Shown piece after piece: positions 45,701 through 54,304 of a DNA stretch of 64,000 nt. Source of the stretch: JAKQHY01 sp034429475 (GTDB lineage: Bacteria > Chloroflexota > Anaerolineae > B4-G1 > SLSP01); the NCBI GenBank assembly GCA_034429475.1, contig DAOUGD010000318.1, positions 1 to 64,000 of the forward strand, written 5' to 3'. The notes beneath the pieces are model-generated. The model worked only from the letters and a program-made list of their open reading frames with translations. It ran no database searches and was not told the origin of the DNA. The position numbers and the translations under genes were made by a program. Numbering within the stretch: position 1 is the first letter of the stretch; each line of letters opens with the position of its first letter.

Positions 45701-47873
45701 GGAGAAACAGGCGGTTCTCGACCACCAGAACCAAGAGTTGCGCGCCGCGCAGACCGAGTTGGAACGCAGGGCCGCGGAACTGGCGCAGGCCAGCAAGTAC
45801 AAATCTGAATTCCTCGCCAATATGTCCCACGAACTGCGCACGCCGCTCAACTCGCTGCTCATTCTCGCGCGGATGCTGGCGGACAACAGTGACGGCAACC
45901 TGACAGAAGAGCAGGTCGAGTCGGCCGGTATCATCCACAAGAGCGGCGCGGACCTGCTCAACCTGATCAACGAGATTCTGGACCTGTCCAAAGTGGAAGC
46001 GGGCCGGATGGAATTTCACATCACCCCCGTCGCCTTGCGCGACGTGGTGCGCAATCTCCAGATCCAGTTTGAACCGATCGCCGCCCAGAAAGCCCTGCCG
46101 TTCACCGTCACGGTGGACGAATCTCTCCCTGCCGCCATCGCCACCGACCAGCAGCGGGTGGAGCAAATCCTCAAGAACCTGCTCGCCAACGCCTTCAAGT
46201 TCACCGAGCAGGGCCGCGTCACCCTGGACATCCTCCGCCCGGCGGCGGCGCCGGCCGCCAACAATCTGCCCACCGCCCAAACCATCGCCTTCCGCGTGAC
46301 AGACACCGGCATCGGCATGACGCCGGAGCAGCAGCAGCGGATGTTCGTGGCCTTCCAGCAGGCCGACGGCAGCACCAGCCGCAAGTACGGCGGCACCGGC
46401 CTGGGCCTGGCGATCTCCCGCGAGCTGGCGACCCGCCTGGGCGGGACGATCCTCCTGGAAAGCGCGTACGGACGGGGGAGCGTGTTTACGTTATATCTGC
46501 CGCTGACGATGGAGGAAGCGAGCGGGCGAGCGGGCGAGCGGGCGAAGGGGAAAGAGGACTCAGAGGCGCAGGGGCGCGGGGGTGCAGCGGGACAGGGGAA
46601 GGCAACGGTCGTCGCGCCGCCCAGTGTGCAGGCGCCGCCGGCAGTGACCATACCTGACGACCGGGAGACATTACAATCCGGTGAGCGAGCTGTACTCATC
46701 ATTGAAGACGACGCCAGCTTTGCCAAGATCGTGCGCAACTTCGCGCATCAGAAAGGCTTCAAGTGCCTGGTCGCCGGCGATGGCAAGAGTGGGTTGAGCC
46801 TCGCCGCCACCTACCTCCCCGCCGCCATCATCCTGGACCTGAATCTGCCGCTCATGACCGGCTGGGAAGTGTTGGATGCCCTCAAGGGCGACCCCGCTAC
46901 CCGCCATATCCCTGTGCACATCATGTCGGTGGATGACGAGGATTATACCGCCTATCAACACGGCGCGCTGGGCTTCCTCACCAAACCCGTCAGCCCCGAA
47001 GCCCTCGAAACGGCGTTTGCCCAATTAGCCCACTTCACCCCGGAAGGCATCAAGTCGTTGCTGGTGGTCGAGGACGATGCCAACCTGCGCCACAGCGTCA
47101 CCAAGTTGCTGGCCGGCGCCGATGTCCACATCACCGAAGCCGGCACCGGTCAGGCCGCGTTGACCGAACTCCACGCCCAACCTTACGATTGCATGATCCT
47201 CGACCTCAACCTGCCCGATATGACCGGCTTCGAGTTGCTCAACCACCTGCGCGAAGACACCTCCCTTTCCCGCTGTCCCGTCATCATTTACACCGGGCAA
47301 GCGTTGACTGAAGAAGAGAACGCCGAGCTGTTGCGGTACACCGATGCGCACGCCCGCACGCCGCACGTCGTTGTCAAAGGCGCCAAGTCGCCGGAGCGCC
47401 TGCTGGACGAAACGGCGCTGTTTTTGCACCGCGTCGTCGCCAGAATGCCGGAAGACAAACAGCAGACCATCAAACGCCTGCACAACCGCGAGACCGTCTT
47501 TGCCAACAAGCGTATCCTCCTGGTAGACGACGACGCCCGCAATGCCTTCGCGCTCTCCAAATTATTGTCAGACAAGGGGATAAAGGTCACGATTGCCAAC
47601 AGTGGACAAAAGGCGCTAGAAATGTTAGTCGAGACGGAGTATCATTTGGTGTTGATGGACATTATGATGCCGGACATGGACGGCTACGAAACCATCCAGC
47701 GCATCCGCCAGCAGCCGCAGTTCCGGGAGCTGCCCATTCTGGCGCTCACCGCCAAAGCCATGAAGGGCGACCGCGAGAAGTGTATCGCCGCCGGCGCCAA
47801 CGACTATTTGCCCAAACCCGTGGATCCGGAACGTATCTTCTCGATGCTGCGCGTCTGGCTGTATCGTGTCTGA
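42771..47873 (+). CDS. Hybrid histidine kinase: LacI-type sensor, GAF-like, PAS, GAF, HisKA, HATPase, three receivers (kinase 2)
   Basis: 1700 aa, soluble. The LacI/GalR-type ligand domain (about 14-293) ends with SCGC at 295-298. It is followed by a GAF-like region, then a PAS domain (about 590-705, PDRIYFKDTQNRFTQVN and a GTFGISRDVTD end) that the sister kinases lack. Next come a coiled coil, a GAF domain (about 755-905), a second coil, HisKA with His1020, HATPase_c (DTGIGM, GGTGLGLAIS) and three receivers with Asp1356, Asp1478 and Asp1630. The linker between HATPase and the first receiver is low complexity and encoded by tandem GCGAGCGG repeats near 46516-46548. An AGGAGG ribosome site precedes the ATG. 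The PAS domain may add a second (redox, aromatic or haem) input; no haem ligand is obvious. Confidence 0.93.
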   Translation: MLTQSVPSKQPTGRRPTIGLLCSELSSDFITQLLWGTVDAVQKAGVNLLCFQGWVLQGPNIDLAPSNVLYELVSSHNVDGLLVMSNFLGTFSGQQELKTQLFDRYAPLPTVSLGLEMGDYPAILVDNYAGMYAAVTHLIEAHGYQRIAFVRGPHGHVEADVRFKAYQDALSAHGLPFDPALVATGTFMVASGEAAISTLLDVQHADCQAIVVANDWMAYGVLNALKARQLRVPYDMAVVGFDDIESARYAQPPLTTVRQPIYEMGQRAVNLVLDLLAGEDEHQVLLPTRLVVRRSCGCVSPAVAQAITGLVFPAGQDRCTLSEPQREGILSVMQEPLGRDVLPDEQAWLSELLDAFLKDLNIGKQTDFLATLDEILRQVSRIGHPLPAWGNVLSAMRRALLPRLATDQLLLAEDLWLPAQVMVSEMAQQSQKQQMTLLEQQMRGLNELQEALIVAFDIQEVMDTLARRLPRLGIPACTLSIYENPNLPATTSRLLLAYNEKLEQAITGDEQRVFPSQQLAPPGILPERPHCTIVEALYFHQEQLGFVLFEIGPRQGNVYETLRSEISSALQTVLLVQRIQERSDALARQQYILDTFMESVPDRIYFKDTQNRFTQVNKALVEKLGLHDASDLLGKSDFDFFPPEQAQEKYQQEQEILRTGQPLFSAEEPDGIDHWAVTTKMPLRDERGQIIGTFGISRDVTDLVRARQMAESAKDEAEKARQKAEVAQARAELSRQEAEAEKEKAETVNRTLASQMWQSTGQAQLNERMRGEQDIPALATNVVQQLCEYLPADSGALYIKNDRVLTLVGSYAHPIGIAAEIAVGEGLLGQAAVSKKPILRKNFSGNQRVLQTGLTQAALQNIVLMPLLYESDVVGVLELGVFEDFTPAQMEFLNQAIENITIAFLTAQARTRINALLLQTREQAAELGAQQEELRATNEELEAQTESLRASETRLREQQTALEAANAELEEKTVALQEKQAVLDHQNQELRAAQTELERRAAELAQASKYKSEFLANMSHELRTPLNSLLILARMLADNSDGNLTEEQVESAGIIHKSGADLLNLINEILDLSKVEAGRMEFHITPVALRDVVRNLQIQFEPIAAQKALPFTVTVDESLPAAIATDQQRVEQILKNLLANAFKFTEQGRVTLDILRPAAAPAANNLPTAQTIAFRVTDTGIGMTPEQQQRMFVAFQQADGSTSRKYGGTGLGLAISRELATRLGGTILLESAYGRGSVFTLYLPLTMEEASGRAGERAKGKEDSEAQGRGGAAGQGKATVVAPPSVQAPPAVTIPDDRETLQSGERAVLIIEDDASFAKIVRNFAHQKGFKCLVAGDGKSGLSLAATYLPAAIILDLNLPLMTGWEVLDALKGDPATRHIPVHIMSVDDEDYTAYQHGALGFLTKPVSPEALETAFAQLAHFTPEGIKSLLVVEDDANLRHSVTKLLAGADVHITEAGTGQAALTELHAQPYDCMILDLNLPDMTGFELLNHLREDTSLSRCPVIIYTGQALTEEENAELLRYTDAHARTPHVVVKGAKSPERLLDETALFLHRVVARMPEDKQQTIKRLHNRETVFANKRILLVDDDARNAFALSKLLSDKGIKVTIANSGQKALEMLVETEYHLVLMDIMMPDMDGYETIQRIRQQPQFRELPILALTAKAMKGDREKCIAAGANDYLPKPVDPERIFSMLRVWLYRV

Positions 47874-47912
47874 AACAGTCAATCATTCATTGTGTACAGT
47901 GAGGAATTATCT

Positions 47913-48968
47913 ATGGCTACCCCCAAAGTCCTGATTGTGGATGACAAACCGGAAAATCTCTATACTTTGGAAAAAGTATTGCAACCGTTAGCCGTCACCG
48001 TCGTTGCCGCCGCTTCCGGGGCAAAGGCCCTGGAACTCATCCTGGATCACGAGTTTTGTCTGGCAATCGTGGATGTGCAAATGCCGGAAATGGATGGTTA
48101 CGAATTGGTCGAACTGCTGCGTAGCAACCAGAACACGGCGCACCTGCCGGTGATCTTTGTCAGCGCAATTTTTTCCGACGAATATCACCACCGGCGTGGC
48201 TATGACGCCGGCGCCGTGGATTTCTTGAGCAAACCCTTCGTACCCGAAATTCTGATCAGCAAAGTCAAAATCTTCCTTGACCTGTGCAGGCAGCGACAAC
48301 AACTGGAAACAACGGTCGCCCAGCTCAATGCCACCAACGCCACGCTCACCAAATACACCCGGCAGTTGGAAACCAGCACCCAGGTAAGCCGGCAGATCAG
48401 TTCCATCCTGGATCGGGATGTGCTGTTAGAAGAAGTCGTGACCCTTATCCAGAAACGCTTCGACTATTACTTTGTGGGCATCTGGCTGTGGGATGAAGGC
48501 AGAAACAATCTTACCCTGCACGCCGGCGCCGGCAAAGCTGCCGGACACACGCTGCCCAAGGGCTTCAACCTGATGCCGAAATATGCCAACGGCGTCATTG
48601 GCTCGGTCTGCCGCACCGGAGAGGTCTACCGCGTCAACGATACCGCCAACAATCCTCGCTACATCTCCTTGCGGGAACTGCCCCGCACCCGCGCCGAACT
48701 GACGTTGCCGCTTCACGTGGGAAACAACCTCGTTTTAGGCGCGTTGGATATTCAAAGCGATGTGCGTGCGACATTCGACGTCCAGGACGCCAACGTCTTA
48801 CAGGCCCTTGCGGATCAAATCGCCATCGCCATCCACAACGCCGACCTCTACGCGCGCGTGGTTCAGTTAAACACGGAGCTAGAAAGCCGTGTCCAGGCCC
48901 ACGGGGAAGGTCTGCCCTCAGCGCCTCCCCCCTCTGGCATTGCCGCACCAGGCGAAGGAGCCTTATGA
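47913..48968 (+). CDS. Receiver-GAF protein, truncated paralogue of the receiver-GAF-GAF-kinase
   Basis: 351 aa from the ATG at 47913 (MATPKVLIVDD, ribosome site TGAGGAA). Receiver (about 1-125) with Asp in LAIVDVQMPEMDG, then one GAF domain (about 150-320). It is closely similar in these parts to the protein at 40392-42722 but ends after the GAF with a short Pro/Gly/Ala-rich tail, lacking the second GAF and the whole kinase core. Thus it is a response regulator without an enzymatic output, possibly a phosphate sink or a ligand-gated adaptor. Its stop overlaps the start of the next kinase (ATGA), implying translational coupling. Confidence 0.88.
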   Translation: MATPKVLIVDDKPENLYTLEKVLQPLAVTVVAAASGAKALELILDHEFCLAIVDVQMPEMDGYELVELLRSNQNTAHLPVIFVSAIFSDEYHHRRGYDAGAVDFLSKPFVPEILISKVKIFLDLCRQRQQLETTVAQLNATNATLTKYTRQLETSTQVSRQISSILDRDVLLEEVVTLIQKRFDYYFVGIWLWDEGRNNLTLHAGAGKAAGHTLPKGFNLMPKYANGVIGSVCRTGEVYRVNDTANNPRYISLRELPRTRAELTLPLHVGNNLVLGALDIQSDVRATFDVQDANVLQALADQIAIAIHNADLYARVVQLNTELESRVQAHGEGLPSAPPPSGIAAPGEGAL

Positions 48969-51900
48969 CCACTAATCGGCCCACCATTGGACTGTGTATC
49001 AACAGCCTGGGCGACAGTTACCAGGAGTTGATCTGGCAGGGCGCGGGGCAAGCTGCGCGGGAACACGAGGTTAACCTGCTCACGTTTGTCGGCGGGCTGG
49101 TGGTGGAAGGGCAGCCCACGCCGGAAAACGTGCTCTACACGCTGACCCATACTGACGCCGTCGCTGGCTGGATTATCGCCACCGGCGCCACCTTCCACTC
49201 CGTGGCGGCGGCGCAGGCGTTCTGCGCCCAGTACGCGCCCGCGCCCGTCGTCAGCATCGCCACGGCCCTGGACGGCATCCCCAGCTTGATGACCGACAGC
49301 TACCAGGGGTTGCGCGAAGTGATGGTGCATCTCATTGTGGATCACGGCTACCGGCGCATCGCCTGCCTCCGCCGCCCGGAAGGCAAAGCCGACACCAACG
49401 CGCGCTATCAGGCTTACGTGGACACCCTGGCCGAATACCACATTCCCTTTAATCCCGACCTGGTGGTCGCGGCGCCTTTTGCTTCCACCAATACCATTCC
49501 CGCAGCCATCCACACCCTGCTGGACGAGCGCGGACTGCGTCCCGGTGTGGATTTCGAGGCGCTGGTGACGCTGGACGACACGGCGGGCTATTACGCCCTG
49601 GAAGCGTTGCAGGCACGCGGCATCCAGGTGCCCAACGACGTGGCGGTGACCGGCTCCGGCGACCGGCTGGGCCGCATGACGACGCCGCCGATCACCGCCG
49701 CCCGCCAGCCAGTGGCGCTGCTGGGGCAGCGCGCTGTAGAAACAGTGCTGGCGCAACTGCGGGGCGAGGAGCCGCCGGCCATCACCACCCTGCCCTTAGA
49801 ATTGAAGATCCGCCAATCCTGCGGCTGCCTTTCCCCACGAGTGCGCGACGCGGCAATCGGCCCGCTGCCGTCCCCGGCGCACGCGGCCGCCCCGACGGAG
49901 GATGGCCTGTCGTCGGCCACGCGCGCGCAGATCGTCGCGTTGGTGCAGCCTTCGATGGCGGCGCAGCTCGGCGAAGTTTACGCGGCGGCTGTGCCGCGCC
50001 TGGTGGACGGGCTGGAAGCCGCGTTACAGCAGGGCCAGGCGGCCCCATTCCTGGGCGCGCTCGAAGACGCGCTCCGGCCCACCGCCGTCAACGGCAACGC
50101 GCTGCAAAAATGGCACACGGTCATTTCCGCACTGCGGCGTCAGACGCGGGTGCAGTGTGACGCGGCGCTCCTGACGCAGGTCGAAGACCTATGGCAGCAG
50201 GCGCAGATTAGCATTGCGGAGGCGACCCTGCGCGCGCAGGCCCAATGGGAACTGGCGCAGCAGCAGCAAACCACGCAATTGCGCTACCTCAACACCTACC
50301 TCATCACCAACCTGGACGTCGCCAGCGTCCTCGAAGGGCTGGGAAACGGGCTGCCCGCCCTCAACATCCCCGGCTGTCACGTGGTGTTGTACACCGATCC
50401 GGCTCACCCCGAAGCCAGTGGACGCCTGGCATTGAGCACCCAAAAAGACAGCGAAGGGCAAAACCAAATTAATTGCCCCGACCATGCCGAAACATTCCCG
50501 CTGGCGCAGTGGCTCACCAAGCTGGAACTGCCGCAGGAACACCCTTACAACGGCCTGGTGCACGCCCTGTACTTTCACCACGAACAGATTGGGTTTATCG
50601 TGTTTGAAGTCGGCCCAGATAACGCGGCAGTATACGACGTTATGCGGGGGGCGCTCAGCACGGCGCTCCACGGCGCGCTGGTCATTCAGGCGCGGCAGGA
50701 AGCCGAAGCGGCCCTGGAGCAGCGCGCCGCCGAGTTGGTGACCGCCAACACCGCCGCCGAAAAGGCGCGGCAGGCGGCCCAGGCCGAAAAAGAACGCGCC
50801 GAGGCGGCCTTGCAAGCAGCCAACACCGCCCGTGAAGCTGCCGAACAGGCTCACCAGCGATTGCAAGCCAGCACCACCGCGCTGGAAGCGCAGATGTGGC
50901 ACACGCGCGGGCAGGCGCTGATCAATGAGCGAATGCGCGGGGAGCAGGAGGTGACGACCCTGGCGGACAACGTCGTGACCGCCCTGTGTGAATATCTTGA
51001 CCTGTTGACCGGCGTGCTGTACCTGAAGGAGGATGACGTATTGCGACTGGCCGGTGGTTACACGTACTCGCGCCGCACCTCCCCCGGCGAAATCCCCGCC
51101 AACGAAGGCGTCTTAGGCCAGGTGCTCCACTCCAAAAAGCCCCGCACCTTCACTGACCTGCCGAACGGCGGGCGCACTGTCACATCGGGACTGCTTCAAC
51201 TAACCCCCAAGAACGCGATTGTCCTGCCGCTGCTCTACAATCAGGAGCCTGTCGGCGTGCTGGAGTTGGGCGCGCTGGCGGCGTTGAGCGAGACTAAACT
51301 GGAATTTCTGCGCGCCGCGATTGAAAACATCAGCATCGCCTTTAACACGGCGCGGGCGCGCGCAGAGATTAACCGTCTGCTGGCGCGCACGCAGGAACAG
51401 ACCATCGAACTACAGGTGCAGCAAGAAGAACTGCGCGCCACCAACGAAGAATTGGAGACGCAGACCGAAAGCCTGCGGGTTTCTGAGTCCCGGCTGCGCG
51501 AGCAACAGGAAGTGTTAGAAGCGGCCAACGAGGAACTCAAAGAAAAAGCCACCGCCCTGGAAGAGATTACCGCCGCGCTGCGCGAACAACAGCTAACCCT
51601 CGATCAACAAAACCGCGACCTGCTGCTGGCCCAGGATGCGCTGCAACAGCGGTCGGAAGAACTGGCGCGGGCCAGCCAGTACAAATCCGAATTCCTTGCC
51701 AATATGTCCCACGAACTGCGGACGCCGCTCAACAGCCTGCTCATCCTCGCGCGCATGTTGTCCGACAACACGGAGGGCAATCTGACCCCCGATCAGGTGG
51801 AGTCAGCTACCATCATCCACAAAAGCGGCACCGACCTGCTCAACCTCATTAACGACATCCTGGATCTCTCGAAAGTAGAGGCCGGCAAGATGGAATTCCG

Positions 51901-53794
51901 TTACGCGCCAGTGTTGCTGACCTCCGTGGTACGCACCCTCCAGACCCAATTCAACCACGTGGCCGAACAGAAAGCCGTGGGGTTTGAAATCACCGTGGCG
52001 GACACTTTGCCGGACGAGATTGAGGCCGATCAACAGCGCGTGGAGCAAATCCTCAAGAACCTGCTCGCCAATGCCTTCAAATTCACCGAAAAGGGCCAGG
52101 TGACATTGGACATCGGCCGCCCCACCCCGGCGGATGCGCCGGGCGATCTGGACAACACGTCACTGATCGCCTTTCGCGTCACCGATACCGGCATCGGCAT
52201 CACGCCGGAACAGCAAAAACGCCTCTTCGGCGCCTTCCAGCAGGCTGACGGTAGCACCAGTCGTAAGTATGGCGGCACCGGCCTGGGGCTGGCGATCTCC
52301 CGTGAAATGGCCGTGCGCATGGGCGGGACAATCACGTTGACAAGCACGCCTGGCCAGGGCAGCACCTTCACGCTGTATCTGCCGGAGCGCCGCACAGAGG
52401 GAGGGGGCAAGACCCGGAGCCAAGGCGCGGCGACGCAGGAGAGCCAGGGAGAGCCGACGGCAGCGTCGGTCACGCCCCCACCGGCCGCTCAGCCGGCGCC
52501 GCAGTCTATTCAGCCGGCGTCTCGACCGGTTGAACCTTCACCCACGCCAGAGTTGGCGCCGGCGCCGAACCTTCCCGATGATCGGGAGACGCTCCAAACC
52601 GGCGATCGAAAAGTGCTGATCATTGAGGATGACGCCCACTTCGCTAAAATCGTGCGCGACTTCGCCCACAAAAAAGGCTTCAAATGCCTGCTGGCCGGCG
52701 ATGGCAAGAGCGGCCTGCTGATGGCGGAAACCTATCGCCCCGACGCTATCATCCTGGACTTGAATCTGCCGGTCATGAACGGGTGGGAAGTCTTGAGCGC
52801 CCTCAAAGACGATTCCAGCACCCGGCACATTCCGGTGCACATTATGTCGGTGAACGACGAGGATTACGCCGCCTACCAGCGCGGCGCGTTGGGCTTCCTG
52901 ACCAAGCCGGTCAGCCCTGAGTCGCTCGAAACGGCCTTTGCCCAACTGGCGCATTTCACCACCGACGCCATCAAATCGCTGCTCATCGTCGAAGACGACG
53001 CCAACTTACGCCACAGCGTCCACAAACTGCTGGCCGGCGCCGACATCCGCATCATCGAAGCGGGCGGCGGGCAGGCGGCCCTGGCGGCGCTGCGCAACCA
53101 GCCCTTCGACTGTATGATCCTCGACCTCAATCTGCCCGATATGAGCGGCTTTGAACTGCTCAACACCGTGCGCAACGACGAAAATCTGTCCCACTGCCCG
53201 GTCATCATCTACACCGGGCGCACCCTCACCGAAGAGGAAAACCTCGAATTGTTGAAATACACCGACGAACATGCGCGTCCGCCTCACGTCATCGTCAAAG
53301 GCGTCAAATCGCCGGAACGCCTGCTGGATGAAACAGCGCTGTTCCTGCACCGTGTGGTCGCCAAGATGCCGGAGGACAAACAGCAGACCATCAAACGCCT
53401 GCACAATCGCGAAGCGATCTTTGCCCAGAAAAACATCCTGCTGGTAGACGACGACGCACGCAACGCCTTTGCCCTGTCCAAATTGCTATCCGACAAAGGG
53501 CTGCGCGTCGCTATTGCCCGCAGCGGGGCCAAGGCGTTGGAGATGCTGGAACAGAAGGACTACCACCTCATTCTGATGGATATCATGATGCCGGAGATGG
53601 ACGGCTACGAAACCATCCAGCGCATCCGCCAGCGGCCCCAATTCCGCGATCTGCCGATCATTGCCCTGACCGCCAAGGCGATGGTGGGCGACCGGGAAAA
53701 GTGCATCGCCGCCGGCGCCAACGATTACCTGCCCAAACCGGTGGAGTCGGAGCGCATGTTCTCGATGCTGCGGGTGTGGCTCTATCGGGGCTGA
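48965..53794 (+). CDS. Hybrid histidine kinase: LacI-type sensor, GAF, HisKA, HATPase, three receivers (kinase 3)
   Basis: 1609 aa, soluble, with the same plan as kinase 1. The LacI/GalR-type domain (about 4-284) ends at SCGC (285-288), followed by a GAF-like region (about 440-570), a coiled coil, GAF (about 640-800), a second coil, HisKA with His916, HATPase_c, a Pro/Ala/Gln-rich linker, and receivers with Asp1265, Asp1387 and Asp1539. The receiver part is closer to kinase 2 than to kinase 1 by eye. Its ligand domain is the most diverged, for example TGSGDRLGRM in place of the usual VGFDxIxxA near the hinge, so it probably binds another ligand or none. Translationally coupled to the receiver-GAF gene. 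Last gene of the array. Confidence 0.93.
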   Translation: MTTNRPTIGLCINSLGDSYQELIWQGAGQAAREHEVNLLTFVGGLVVEGQPTPENVLYTLTHTDAVAGWIIATGATFHSVAAAQAFCAQYAPAPVVSIATALDGIPSLMTDSYQGLREVMVHLIVDHGYRRIACLRRPEGKADTNARYQAYVDTLAEYHIPFNPDLVVAAPFASTNTIPAAIHTLLDERGLRPGVDFEALVTLDDTAGYYALEALQARGIQVPNDVAVTGSGDRLGRMTTPPITAARQPVALLGQRAVETVLAQLRGEEPPAITTLPLELKIRQSCGCLSPRVRDAAIGPLPSPAHAAAPTEDGLSSATRAQIVALVQPSMAAQLGEVYAAAVPRLVDGLEAALQQGQAAPFLGALEDALRPTAVNGNALQKWHTVISALRRQTRVQCDAALLTQVEDLWQQAQISIAEATLRAQAQWELAQQQQTTQLRYLNTYLITNLDVASVLEGLGNGLPALNIPGCHVVLYTDPAHPEASGRLALSTQKDSEGQNQINCPDHAETFPLAQWLTKLELPQEHPYNGLVHALYFHHEQIGFIVFEVGPDNAAVYDVMRGALSTALHGALVIQARQEAEAALEQRAAELVTANTAAEKARQAAQAEKERAEAALQAANTAREAAEQAHQRLQASTTALEAQMWHTRGQALINERMRGEQEVTTLADNVVTALCEYLDLLTGVLYLKEDDVLRLAGGYTYSRRTSPGEIPANEGVLGQVLHSKKPRTFTDLPNGGRTVTSGLLQLTPKNAIVLPLLYNQEPVGVLELGALAALSETKLEFLRAAIENISIAFNTARARAEINRLLARTQEQTIELQVQQEELRATNEELETQTESLRVSESRLREQQEVLEAANEELKEKATALEEITAALREQQLTLDQQNRDLLLAQDALQQRSEELARASQYKSEFLANMSHELRTPLNSLLILARMLSDNTEGNLTPDQVESATIIHKSGTDLLNLINDILDLSKVEAGKMEFRYAPVLLTSVVRTLQTQFNHVAEQKAVGFEITVADTLPDEIEADQQRVEQILKNLLANAFKFTEKGQVTLDIGRPTPADAPGDLDNTSLIAFRVTDTGIGITPEQQKRLFGAFQQADGSTSRKYGGTGLGLAISREMAVRMGGTITLTSTPGQGSTFTLYLPERRTEGGGKTRSQGAATQESQGEPTAASVTPPPAAQPAPQSIQPASRPVEPSPTPELAPAPNLPDDRETLQTGDRKVLIIEDDAHFAKIVRDFAHKKGFKCLLAGDGKSGLLMAETYRPDAIILDLNLPVMNGWEVLSALKDDSSTRHIPVHIMSVNDEDYAAYQRGALGFLTKPVSPESLETAFAQLAHFTTDAIKSLLIVEDDANLRHSVHKLLAGADIRIIEAGGGQAALAALRNQPFDCMILDLNLPDMSGFELLNTVRNDENLSHCPVIIYTGRTLTEEENLELLKYTDEHARPPHVIVKGVKSPERLLDETALFLHRVVAKMPEDKQQTIKRLHNREAIFAQKNILLVDDDARNAFALSKLLSDKGLRVAIARSGAKALEMLEQKDYHLILMDIMMPEMDGYETIQRIRQRPQFRDLPIIALTAKAMVGDREKCIAAGANDYLPKPVESERMFSMLRVWLYRG

Positions 53795-53855
53795 CACCGC
53801 CTATTTTTGAAGTTTGGCACGTGAAATTTTGGACTATTTTCAAAGGGGGTCACTG

Positions 53856-54239
53856 ATGAAATTTGAACATTTTGCGTTGAATGTGCCGGAGCCGGTGGCG
53901 ATGGCCGCCTGGTATGGGGAGCATTGTGGGATGCGGACAGTGCGCGCACAGACCACTGCGCCCTTCACACATTTCCTGGCGGATGCGACGGGGCGGGTGA
54001 TTATGGAGCTTTACGCCAATCCCGCCGCGCCCATCCCCGACTACGCGGCGCAGGACCCGCTGGTCTATCACTGCGCCTTCGCTGTGGAAGAAGTGGAGGC
54101 GGTGAAAATGCGCCTGCTGGCCGCCGGCGCTACAGAAGTCTCGGACGCCTTCCTGTCCGACGGCACGCGGCTGGTGATGTTGCGCGATCCGTGGGGCATC
54201 CCGTTGCAATTGTGCAAGCGGGCGACGCCGTTTGGATAG
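53856..54239 (+). CDS. VOC-family (glyoxalase-like) protein
   Basis: 127-aa vicinal-oxygen-chelate fold protein. It starts MKFEHFALNVPEPVAMAAWY, with the first metal-ligand His candidate (FEHFAL), then the Glu in RVIMELYANP, the second His in VYHCAFAVEEVEAV and a C-terminal LVMLRDPWGIPLQLCKR. Family members are metal-dependent lyases, isomerases, dioxygenases or resistance proteins; no specific activity can be assigned. AAGGGGGT precedes the ATG at 53856; a start 14 codons upstream is less likely. It lies 61 bases after the last kinase gene and ends before a strong terminator, so it may be the last member of that transcription unit. Confidence 0.85.
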   Translation: MKFEHFALNVPEPVAMAAWYGEHCGMRTVRAQTTAPFTHFLADATGRVIMELYANPAAPIPDYAAQDPLVYHCAFAVEEVEAVKMRLLAAGATEVSDAFLSDGTRLVMLRDPWGIPLQLCKRATPFG

Positions 54240-54256
54240 CGCGAAGGGGCGCAATC

Positions 54257-54290
54257 AAAGGCCGGGAGCTTGACGCTCCCGGCCTTTTTT
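54257..54290 (+). terminator. Strong intrinsic terminator between convergent genes
   Basis: A 13-bp stem (54257-54269 with 54275-54287), a 5-base loop and a run of six T (54285-54290) sit 17 bases after the VOC stop. The opposite strand has a shorter T tail, so it may serve the convergent giant gene weakly. Confidence 0.88.
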
Positions 54291-54304
54291 GCTGAAGAAT
54301 GCCG

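Noticed and set aside
35461..53794. LacI-type domains as transcriptional repressors
   Set aside because: The N-termini start directly with the ligand-binding fold; there is no helix-turn-helix, and the domains are fused to kinase cores.
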